Source: RBG-16-66-20 sp036262835 (GTDB taxonomy: Bacteria; Pseudomonadota; Gammaproteobacteria; Burkholderiales; SG8-39). From it: DNA of 64,000 nt. Positions 60,101 to 64,000 of the stretch are shown piece after piece. Under the pieces are notes generated by a model. That model searched no databases and was not told where the DNA came from. It was given only the letters and a program-made list of their open reading frames with translations. The DNA lies in assembly GCA_036262835.1 (NCBI GenBank), contig DATAID010000043.1, forward strand, positions 30,841 to 94,840. Reading direction: 5' to 3'. Both the position numbers and the translations under genes were made by a program. The stretch's first letter is position 1. Every line of letters starts with the position of its first letter.

Positions 60101-62115
60101 TAGTCGCCGCCCTCCTCCATCTGGAAGCGGTCGTCGCCAAGGCCGCCCTTCACCAGCGCATCCACCGTGACGTTGGCCTTGGCGAGGAACACGTCGTCGT
60201 CGTTCGAGCCCTCGACCGTGTCGAACGCGCCATTGGCGGTCAGCGTGGCGCTGCCCTGCTTGACGCCGATGGCGTCGGAGGCATTGAAGGTCACGGAGAC
60301 CGAAGTGTCCGCCCCCGAAAAGCTGAGCGTGTTGCTGCCGGCGGTATCGGTCACGGTTTTGCCGCCGATGTCGTCGCCGAAAATATAGGTGTCGTCGTGC
60401 GCCGAGCCCTTGACCTCGGTGATGTCGTCGCTCACCGTGCCGGTGACGCCTTGGACGCTGCCCGCGGCGGTCTTGGTGGCCGTCGCGAGCGTCAGGTTGA
60501 CCGTCGCGTTCGTGCCGTAGCCGGAGTAGTCGAGGACGTTGGTCAGGCCGTTGCCTGCGATCGAGCCGTTGAAATGGCCCGCTGCGGCAAAGACGAACTT
60601 GTTGACCGTGTTCGCGCCCGCGCCGCCCTGAAGATCGTTAAAGCCCTTCACGGTCAGGGCGCCGATCACGACGTCGCCGTTGTTCTGGATGCTGAAGATG
60701 TTGGTCACTGCGCCATCGGAGCCCGAGAGCGTGTTCGTGCCGGACCCGCCGATGATTGTCTCGATCGAGCTGAACAGCGTCAGCCCGGTCGCCTGCGAGG
60801 TCTGCAGGTCGACCGACACATCGCCTGTTCGCCCGCTGTAGTCGAGCGTGTCCGCGCCGGTGCCGCCGGTCAGGTTCTCCACGCCGGTGACGTGAAAGCG
60901 CGTGGTGCCCGCGATCTTGACGTCGATCGAGCCGTCGCCGTTGAAGGCGAAGACGAGATCGCTGCCGAAGCCCGCGAAGCTCAGGCTGTCCGTGCCGGTG
61001 CCGCCGACGATGTCCATGGCGCCGCCCGCGGCGGTTCCGGCGGCGGTCACCGCCAGCGAGCCAAGCGTGAGGCTGTTGGCGAAATTGCCGAGCACCAGGC
61101 GGTCGATGCCGGTGATTTGCGTGAAATCGGAATCGATCACCGTGGCGGCGTCGGTGATGACCAGGTCGTCGGCTCCGGACGGATCGGCGATCTTGTCGCC
61201 CGAGTCGAGATTCGCGCTCAGGAAGTTGTAGACGTCGTTCCCGGTGCCGGTCGTGAAGTTGTCGGCGCCGCTCGTGCCCGCGAAGGTGGCAAGGAGTTGG
61301 CCGAACTCGGCCGGCTGCAGCGGCGTGGCCTCGAGCTTGCCGACCGTGTACTCGAGCATCCAGTTGCCGCCCAAGGTCGCAGCGCCCGTCGCGTCGGTCG
61401 ACGCGCCCACATCCGCGCCGGTGGCCGCCGCGAGCTGCTGGACGAAGGTCTGCCCGGCTTCGCCCTGGGCGACGTCGCAGCCGTAGAGGAGCAGGTCGCC
61501 GTCGGCGGTGAGCGCCTTGCCCCAGTCGGCCACCTTGCCGTCGGCGATCGCCTGCGAGTCGAGCACGCTCGTGCCGAGGAACATCTCGCCCGAATCGCCG
61601 TGGGCGATGATGTGCACCGCGGTGATGTCGTGGTTCTGCGCGAGGACTTCCGAGATCTGGGCAAGACCGTCCTGGTTCGCGTCGAGGACGACGACGAGCA
61701 TGCCGTCCTTCTGCAGGGTGAGCGCGTCCTGGCCGACGACGCGGCCGTCGACAAAGGCGATTTCGGTCGGCGCGGGCGCGGCCTCGTGCGCGGGGGGCGC
61801 ATCCGGCGCCGAAGCCGCAGCGAAATCCGTCGCCATGTGCGTGGCATCGAACTGGAACTGCGGCAGCGCGTGCGCGCCGCCCGCGGCCGCCGCGACGGCT
61901 TCGGCGGGATGCGCGTCATGCACCGGCTCAGGCGGCGGCGGAACAACCGGCAGCACGTCGGCCGACAGCAGCAGCCGGGGCTCGAGCGCTTCGACGAGGT
62001 ATTTGCGGCGGAAAGGCGGACGAGCGGGCGCGACTGCGGCTGGTGGCGCGGCGCGCGGACGCATGAAGCGCCGCTTAAGGCTCCTGAACCAGCCCCCTAC
62101 AGGCTGCAAGGCCAT
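48115..62115 (-). CDS. Giant LEPR-XLL/DUF4347/calcium-repeat surface protein (4,666 aa)
   Basis: A 4,666-residue acidic protein, the likely export substrate of the neighbouring HlyD/TolC genes. The N-terminus is basic (1-39) and has the LEPR-XLL motif LEPRLLLSAD (44-53) known from very large exported proteins. A DUF4347 domain (about 117-262) has HIIAHGDSG (H172) and LLLYGCDVA (C213), placed like a caspase/CHAT His-Cys dyad. RTX-type GGxGxDxx repeats follow (275-690), then a non-repetitive beta-rich region of unknown fold (about 700-1480). Further RTX-like repeats run to 4400, ending in a regular array of about 118-residue units. The C-terminal 200 residues are low-complexity, with an Ala-rich segment and basic end. 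Probably a calcium-dependent adhesin or surface layer component. Length makes exact domain limits approximate. Confidence 0.9.
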   Translation of the reverse strand: MALQPVGGWFRSLKRRFMRPRAAPPAAVAPARPPFRRKYLVEALEPRLLLSADVLPVVPPPPEPVHDAHPAEAVAAAAGGAHALPQFQFDATHMATDFAAASAPDAPPAHEAAPAPTEIAFVDGRVVGQDALTLQKDGMLVVVLDANQDGLAQISEVLAQNHDITAVHIIAHGDSGEMFLGTSVLDSQAIADGKVADWGKALTADGDLLLYGCDVAQGEAGQTFVQQLAAATGADVGASTDATGAATLGGNWMLEYTVGKLEATPLQPAEFGQLLATFAGTSGADNFTTGTGNDVYNFLSANLDSGDKIADPSGADDLVITDAATVIDSDFTQITGIDRLVLGNFANSLTLGSLAVTAAGTAAGGAMDIVGGTGTDSLSFAGFGSDLVFAFNGDGSIDVKIAGTTRFHVTGVENLTGGTGADTLDYSGRTGDVSVDLQTSQATGLTLFSSIETIIGGSGTNTLSGSDGAVTNIFSIQNNGDVVIGALTVKGFNDLQGGAGANTVNKFVFAAAGHFNGSIAGNGLTNVLDYSGYGTNATVNLTLATATKTAAGSVQGVTGTVSDDITEVKGSAHDDTYIFGDDIGGKTVTDTAGSNTLSFSGADTSVSVTFNASDAIGVKQGSATLTANGAFDTVEGSNDDDVFLAKANVTVDALVKGGLGDDRFQMEEGGDYQGGVDGGGGSEDIVDYKLRGGNLAASTDNTLENVSGGLTNIEKIQHPYSIFDGINDFFTSLQDGIDATIGTVSLPLVGNLNSAVSGFVSDLRDFLLTPLDDVLIVDYVPGTVAHPTASTVELIEDALTVEFAGSVPGATTAEFGFHIIGNANDPDRAEFALILEGVVFQDDWDIDFAAAVPGLGLSAEPGSQIELSLTYTARLAFGFDFNINKFYFDTDGADDKTDSVLTPSEDDVEINFKLEASFSDDTSIILNLGFLQFEASSYDNSDQKMQDDPGTDSPYQDDKHSGFFAEFGIDLKDPGSDAQNVADGWAVNDGILTTSEFKDSHFKLKENLAVVMKAYADVDLFMRLSADVISGGLPSIQFYLHYDQQFGNAEITFDGKAQGTGIEAPTVVIEDLSLDLGTFFTDFLKPVLDEVKTVTEPLQPVVDFLKTDIPILSDIDILKNLLNKDGQGGVDVLDFAGTLLGNTKYASVVTAVNALAELIDLVNHIPDDADTILINFGTYTFGGSGNDLRDSGSQMSLPNTSGYNSGQSISQNQSISSSTKGFLSSLTRDPVQGGFSVPILTDPAQIIKLITGRDDAVLVMYDLPQLDFGVNFHKSVPLVFPLNMVLDAGFDVKVQLGFGFDVSGIKEFAQGGYSDFAAIFKGFFIDDHIVNGVDQDEVLVTAHFTVGASVGVSGIIEAGVQGGITGTFGFNFNDVDHNGPLAGGVDGHIHFDELKLMVQQQGILGFLDMHGSLDWFLQAFVWVGLDLGFFGKITLYDETFDLGGGNIVTFENHYNVSIPPNVAHIDGSGNLVLHMGSDASHRADGASAGYSDLDGTQAETYDVSLDEDGTHYLVSYNGTTTAFAASAVTGKIVVNDAQGGNDVLTVGEGVTAGLIFHGGDGDDRVSYLGTGTAQIFGDAGNDRITANTTQHSNANRITVGGQTPKFDAQLDGGAGNDQITVTQVESSVAAGNVYVNGDTGNDKIKTRGGDDVIFGGDETDLTAGKANGDIIDAGAGNDTIFGGGGSDSIKGGDGDDLIDGGNETVIIVRNADGSINAAASTGLTTLGKAVGDTIDGGDGNDTIYAGEGFDTIRGGDGVDTIRGGAGDDNITGGAGLDVIFGDGANSASDGSASSRTGNDTINWAVGDGNDTTVDAGTGNDSIILAGGNADATTSLSASSGNVAFSWASGSATSTLTLIGIEKATLNLGTGADTVTINDLASTTLRQLSINLGSTVQNVTQYDVNGDGQYHALPVPLLDSSGHLQTTTDGNGHQHLVYANGTSLTDVPNAMLDAEGHVLYTVSNNGTPSDTSDDFQVPVYDDGSVASKVVSQSVVDSAADKVTVNGSSIADGFVITNTAVSGVTSPSYTLTRQDLANPANPLLSLSLSQGNFATDTLTVNGLGGNDSIDASKVTAGVAELHLDGGTGNDRIIGSQLADKIQGGDGNDTITGNAGLDVFSDSSGTADTLVETRDKDFDLSSNTLKVGPSSDGESEDVTLFERFTLTGGASANVFTVHDFNKTVVLDGAAGGDQYLITFKGSGSSSITEQDSGGTAGLPDSMKIYGTTGNDNIQSLAVTTTSGTIAEINGTGATPPSEVVRYNVTETLDVDGLGGDDVFSIDDTSMEINFIGNAGNDKFTVGHVETEIVYHDAWLLSSGDLLFVITLNGSGKPIHPITGVVDNGATLSNGKWTFSDGFVASTPTIDQGTHQPIDPATGNPDPGAVFYDAINVADKLTNGISYQAFLFGGDGDDSFEVNHNLAEVFLNGEAGNDRFVINANLTNDAQSNISGGDGSNHIEYVQNAKVFIDGGTGFDVVVINGTSIGDTFIITTVFEDLIDEHGNFILDGSGNHVQGEVQKVVGAGLQIGKIANVEQLEVNGGGGPDKIYVYGTLPGMALLVSGGSGDDTIYIGGDTVSVTGVTPAHFEQPPTIPAYDETVITGYQTITVDPPGYYYWDWDSFPYLFFYDPPQYSYLEPIIQVIHHDTVTPPKTLVPAQAYTFTQPAKFDVTGIKGTFSINGEDGSDTVIVNNQSGANTSAATTGSLDLNTVVGSSSSTDYTALSGFGVAAGEKINITNAETLNLNLGAFDDHLTITHTDALLTTNVSLGNGANTVDVTASAGDLNVTGGTGNDKLNLGSLAPTMSGGTLANITGAITFAAGGGSDTLILDNSSNPALSASVTVNASSISTLNEFGGITSYSGVETLSLNLGAGADTINVTGTSAVTTINASGGNDVINVSSDGATLLGSLDGVAQTLNLHAGTGNNTLNVSDFGDADADASVVVTSSSITGLAPAAINYDAVSGRFTGGINLWAGTGNDGVTISSTTLADVTTFFGNAGNDTITVANLTGGSNRFLSIHGDAGDDTIDASAIQALDFTVLLFGDSGEETYSGADKQFAALTAAASTSPATGGTDTLKGGNGRALLIGGVGGDTLISKDGSDVLIGDNGSVQLVSGVVTQINSTDVNGAGDTITAAGGANYIIGGAGGDGITALTGTDDVVFGDNGTATFTTGGAILSAVSADLGSGGADTIDVGDGNNVVIGGAGNDTITTLDGTDVVIGDNGEATWTAGVLTQFKSADLAANTGGDDTIGVGNGRNYVIGGVGIDNITAGTGDDVVLGDNGIVNFAAVSGIITDAATSEDGLGGGESLDAGDGNNVLIGGAGNDTISALDGTDVVLGDNGSATWTSGVLTQFKSSDTVAGTGGDDTIGVGNGRNYVIGGVGIDNATAGTGDDVMLGDNGIVNFVAGSGIIKDAATTQDGLGGGESLDAGAGDNVLIGGAGNDILTSLGGTDVAIGDNGSASWTGTVLTQFKSSDTAAATGGDDAIDVGDGSNYVIGGVGQDGIAAGTGDDVVLGDSGIVNFTSLGVITDAAINTEGTGGDDTIDVGGGNNVVLAGDGGDDVTALDGTDVVIGDNGSAVWTGGVLTSFTSNDTGAGGDDTISIGTTAATAGKNYAIGGVGQDTITGGENDDVVLGDNGIVHFAPDGAIMDATVLQIGTGDMDAIDVRGGNNVVLAGAGGDSVSAGAGVDVIIGDSGTATWTGTVLTHLESTDPASSTGGGDMIDAGDGDNTILGGVGNDVIDAGTGNDVVLGDSGAVNFTSAGVILDATITNEGTGGDDTIDVDGGNNVVLAGDGIDSVTALDGEDVVIGDNGQALWTGGTLTTLTSHNTGAGGDDTINVGTVAATAGKNYVIGGIGQDTITGGQNDDVVLGDNGIVHFDPGGVIMDASVLQVGTGDADTIDVRGGNNVVLAGAGGDQVTALGGLDLVIGDNGRAGWTGGVLTRFETTDLLATTGGDDTIDAGGGDNYVIGGVGADGITSGAGNDVVLGDSGVVNFTSTGVITDATITLEGSGGNDAIDAGDGDNVVLAGDGADTVTALDGIDVVIGDNGSATWTGGVLTSFTSANTGAGGDDTIDIGTTAAIAGKNYAIGGIGKDTITGGENDDVVLGDNGIVDFTSGGVITDATVSEIGTGDVDTIDVRGGNNVVLAGAGGDSVSAGAGVDVVIGDNGSASWSGGIVTQVRSSDTTAASGGNDTIAAGDGRNYVIGGVGADGITSGAGNDVVLGDNGVVNFTNAGVITDANATELGLGGIDTIDAGGGHNVIIGGAQGDTVTSGAGNDVIIGDNGRLTFAAGVLAEAVTTDTTDATGGNDTITAGDGNNVVLAGVGDDHVTTGGGNDVVIGDNGIAQFDAAGLVSMVEARDPLRIGDDTINAGDGNDVVIGGGGADTIFGEAGNDVLIGDGGTANFLGGSVTLVIGDVSYGAADFVDSGSGNDILLGGAGDDTLVANLTDDLFTGGNARISFDGGLVTTIEILDGVDLVMQQLFDSFTAPQEESVLIEESGSAGGGGETPIGALLADSIGSEGIFASDGTALLPGNNALTFSFGRPAPLSQVPELLRNIVLELSLGAGVPPPAHAGESGGQGSSPAEGPGNGGAPNDSGSPQDDAEQPKPSAALPFSLEDEASTLVPESTADEAPVAAVAAAALAGLARPATRPVLERDAFAPRRIDW
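49166..52711 (-). repeat. Tandem array of about 354-bp units in the giant gene
   Basis: About ten units of 351-357 bp (117-118 codons), each two half-units of about 59 residues with a GNNVV-AG-G-D core and a DVVIGDNG core. Units are in frame throughout. Divergence between units suggests old expansion by unequal crossing-over with more recent larger duplications. Confidence 0.8.
49517..51649 (-). repeat. Three copies of a 711-bp superrepeat in the giant gene
   Basis: The marker GKNYAIGG/GKNYVIGG, preceded by a small insert GTTAATA, recurs at about 49868, 50579 and 51290 with 711 bp (237 codons) between. Within each copy the same order of half-units recurs. The three copies are closer to one another than to the remaining units. 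Confidence 0.78.
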
Positions 62116-62136
62116 CCCCCGGTTGACTGCTCGCCG

Positions 62137-62180
62137 AGTCTAGCCCGGCGCCCCTTCCGGCACCCGTGACTTGCGTCACA
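62137..62180 (-). promoter_or_regulatory. Crp-type site and promoter of the giant gene
   Basis: CGTGACTTGCGTCACA (62165-62180) matches the TGTGA-N6-TCACA Crp consensus with one mismatch. A TAGACT -10-like hexamer lies at 62142-62137 on the minus strand, which puts the Crp-site centre about 42 bases before the expected transcript start, the class II position. It lies between tolC and the giant gene. Confidence 0.6.
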
Positions 62181-62198
62181 TGGTGCGCTGCAAAAACA

Positions 62199-63524
62199 TC
62201 ACTTTAACAATCGGTCAATCGCCTCGAGGTCCGTGTCGGCGAGGCTGCCGGTCGCTTGTTTCAATTTGAGACGGTTGAGCAGGTAGTCGTAGCGCGCCTT
62301 GGCATAGTCGCGCCGCACGAAGAAGAGGTCGCGCTCGGCATCGAGCACAGCGAGCAGCGTGAGCAGGCCGGCGCGATAGCTCTCCTGCTTCGCCTTGAGC
62401 GAGCTTTGTTGGGAAACGACGCCCTGCTGCAGCGCCTGCACGCGGGAAAGCGCGCCGACTACGCCCAGGTAGGCCGCCCGGGTCTGCCGGTCCACCGCAC
62501 GCTGCTCGGCCTCGACCTCCTGCAGCGTCCTGTTCCAGCGGGCCGCCGCCTCCTCGGTGAGTGCCGTGGTCGCTCCGCCCTCGTAGAAAGGCACGTTCAG
62601 CTTCAAGGAAAGGTCCGTGGTCTCGACATGGCTGCCGCCGCCGAAGAGGGTGCCGCCCTGCTTGCGGTTGACGTAGGTGCCGACGAGGTTGAGGGTCGGC
62701 GCGTAGCCCGCGCGCTGCTTGCGCATCTCCTGTTGCGCGACTTCGGCGGCGAAGCGCTTTGCCTCCAGCCCGGGGTTCTGCTTGACCGCGGTATCGATCC
62801 ACTGAGCCACGCTTTCCGGCTCGGGACGCGCGGTCGGGATCTCTTCCCTGAGCGGCGCGTAGGAGCGCGGCATGGTGCCGATGATCTCGCGCATCGCCTG
62901 CTGCGCGTCGTCGAGCGTGTTCTTCGCGTCGACTTCCTGGGCTTCGGTTTGCGCAAAGCGCGCCTGCGCGTCGTGCAGGTTGACCACCGTGGCGAGGCCG
63001 CGCGCGACGCGCTCCTTGGCAAGCTGCAGTTGCGAGCCGACCGAAGTCCGCTCGGCGGTGGCAAAGCTCAGGTTGTCCTGCGCGGCGAGCACGCCCAGGT
63101 AGGTGGTCGCGACGCGGATCATGAGCGCCTGCTCGGCCGCGACGCGCTGCGCGAGCGCCTGCTTCTCGCCGGCCTCGGCCTGGTTGAGCCGCTCCCATGC
63201 GACGAGCTTGAAGATCGGCTGCGTGATGGTGAGCGTCCACACGTCGATCGGGAACTTGGAGAAGCCCGCGCCGATGACCGCGTTCTGGCTCGACAGGATG
63301 TTCTGCCGCTCGGTCGTTTTCTCGCCGTCGGCGATCACCGTCGGCAGCAGCCCGGCGAGCGCCGCGCGGGCCGATTTCTGGCTCGCCTCGTGATCGAAGC
63401 GCGCGGCCGCCAGCCGCGGATCATTCTGGACCGCGAGCCGGTAGATCTCGAGCATGCCCTCGGCGCGCGCGCCGGTTGCGGCGGCAAGCGCGACGAAGGC
63501 GACCATGCATGCACCTACACGCAT
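62199..63524 (-). CDS. TolC family outer membrane efflux/secretion protein
   Basis: A 441-residue exported protein with a signal peptide (cleavage after ARA, residue 21) and the two homologous TolC halves. LEIYRLAVQNDPRLAAAR (near 25) and WIDTAVKQNPGLEAKRFAAEV (near 240) open the halves; long coiled-coil helices rich in Ala, Gln and Glu form the periplasmic tunnel. It would provide the outer-membrane channel for the giant protein, whose gene follows 83 bases later. The ATG at 63524 has AGGGG upstream. Confidence 0.93.
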   Translation of the reverse strand: MRVGACMVAFVALAAATGARAEGMLEIYRLAVQNDPRLAAARFDHEASQKSARAALAGLLPTVIADGEKTTERQNILSSQNAVIGAGFSKFPIDVWTLTITQPIFKLVAWERLNQAEAGEKQALAQRVAAEQALMIRVATTYLGVLAAQDNLSFATAERTSVGSQLQLAKERVARGLATVVNLHDAQARFAQTEAQEVDAKNTLDDAQQAMREIIGTMPRSYAPLREEIPTARPEPESVAQWIDTAVKQNPGLEAKRFAAEVAQQEMRKQRAGYAPTLNLVGTYVNRKQGGTLFGGGSHVETTDLSLKLNVPFYEGGATTALTEEAAARWNRTLQEVEAEQRAVDRQTRAAYLGVVGALSRVQALQQGVVSQQSSLKAKQESYRAGLLTLLAVLDAERDLFFVRRDYAKARYDYLLNRLKLKQATGSLADTDLEAIDRLLK

Positions 63525-63567
63525 GTCCCCTTGCCTCTTTTCAGAAATTTCTCGGTCTTGCGAGGAG

Positions 63568-63593
63568 AACTACGACCGCAACTACCGACCGCA
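63568..63593. repeat. Tandem 13-bp direct repeats in the tolC leader
   Basis: AACTACGACCGCA (63568-63580) and AACTACCGACCGCA (63580-63593) are adjacent near-identical copies in the 140-base upstream region of tolC. A TATACT -10-like hexamer lies upstream at about 63634 on the minus strand. The repeats may be a regulator binding site downstream of the transcript start. Confidence 0.4.
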
Positions 63594-63664
63594 AGAACCG
63601 CCGTCCCCCCGTGCCGGTGAGTATATTCCGGTCGTCCTCAGGCGACCAGCGGTTTCTCGCCGCT

Positions 63665-64000
63665 TCAGCGATTTATTTCCGCGAGCGAGCGCCCTTTTCC
63701 GTAGCCCGGATCCGCCGGCTGCGCCCCGCCGCGCGAAACCTTCACCGCGCAGTACTTGAACTCCGGAATCTTGCCGAAGGGGTCGAGCGCGGGGTTGGTG
63801 AGCATGTTGGCCGCCGCCTCGTAATAGGCGAACGGAATGAAGACCGCGCCCATCGGCGTGCCGGCATCGGCGCGCGCATAAAGGGAAATCTTGCCGCGCC
63901 GCGATTGCACGCTGACCACCTCGCCCGGCTTCACGTTGAGCTCGGCGAGCTGCAGCGGATGCATCGAGGCGGTCGGCTCGGGCTCGATCGCATCGAGCAC
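63665..64000 (-). CDS. Formate dehydrogenase alpha subunit, C-terminal fragment (cut by window edge)
   Basis: The last 111 residues of a molybdopterin oxidoreductase; the gene continues beyond the window. HPLQLAELNVKPGEVVSVQSRRG and AVFIPFAYYEAAANMLTNPALDPFGKIPEFKYCAVKV are typical of the molybdopterin-dinucleotide-binding domain of NAD-dependent formate dehydrogenases (FdsA/FdhF type). It would oxidise formate to CO2, completing oxalate breakdown. The first codon seen is a GTG but is not a start. Confidence 0.82.
   Translation of the reverse strand: MLDAIEPEPTASMHPLQLAELNVKPGEVVSVQSRRGKISLYARADAGTPMGAVFIPFAYYEAAANMLTNPALDPFGKIPEFKYCAVKVSRGGAQPADPGYGKGRSLAEINR

Overview
The window reads as a chromosomal segment of a GC-rich (roughly two-thirds G+C) Gram-negative bacterium, most likely a betaproteobacterium. 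That inference rests on a Bug/TctC-type binding protein with TctA and TctB, a type IV pilin with a sigma-54 promoter, an Fhs/Oxc/Frc oxalate-formate route, and a TolC/HlyD export set with a giant LEPR-XLL calcium-repeat protein. No phage, insertion sequence, CRISPR array, rRNA or tRNA was recognised, and no gene-free stretch exceeds 300 bases.

Region 1 (1-22.4 kb) is a glycan and glycosyltransferase island. It holds a GT2 dolichyl-phosphate-mannose-synthase-like enzyme, three polytopic GT39-like membrane proteins (two of them divergently transcribed paralogues), a GtrA flippase-like protein, a UDP-galactopyranose-mutase-like flavoprotein, a 93-aa unknown, an FkbM methyltransferase and five soluble TPR glycosyltransferases (three OGT/SPINDLY type, two GT9-like), plus a GT4 enzyme. 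The major pilin gene pilA sits in the middle, with a good sigma-54 promoter and an intrinsic terminator. A reasonable hypothesis is that part of the island glycosylates pilin or another surface protein.

Region 2 (22.4-32.5 kb) is a signalling block, all on the minus strand. It contains a PP2C phosphatase, a double-FHA protein, a CHASE2 adenylate/guanylate cyclase, a metallo-beta-lactamase-fold cyclic-nucleotide phosphodiesterase and a cyclic-nucleotide-binding/rhodanese fusion. These are followed by a GAF-GspE/PilB ATPase and a GAF-HD-GYP c-di-GMP phosphodiesterase that run into the glycosyltransferase genes. Synthesis, breakdown and sensing of a cyclic nucleotide are therefore encoded side by side.

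Region 3 (32.6-43.1 kb) is an oxalate/formate module: oxc-frc-formyltransferase, a divergent Crp/Fnr-family regulator, a tripartite tricarboxylate-type transporter (tctCBA), terC and fhs. Each of its three transcription units has a near-identical palindrome (TTGAC-N4-GTCAA type) about 30 bases upstream of a -10-like hexamer. The regulator carries the E-x-x-S-R recognition helix expected to read TTGA half-sites. The C-terminus of a formate dehydrogenase alpha subunit at the right edge (63.7-64 kb) fits the same metabolism.

Region 4 (43.1-63.5 kb) is an export locus. It encodes TolC, a 4,666-residue LEPR-XLL/DUF4347/calcium-repeat protein, a DUF3467 protein, a GAF-HlyD fusion, an M50 protease-HlyD fusion and a small periplasmic HlyD-like adaptor. 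No ABC ATPase is present in the cluster. The giant gene has a Crp-like palindrome in class II position and contains a 711-bp repeat present three times.
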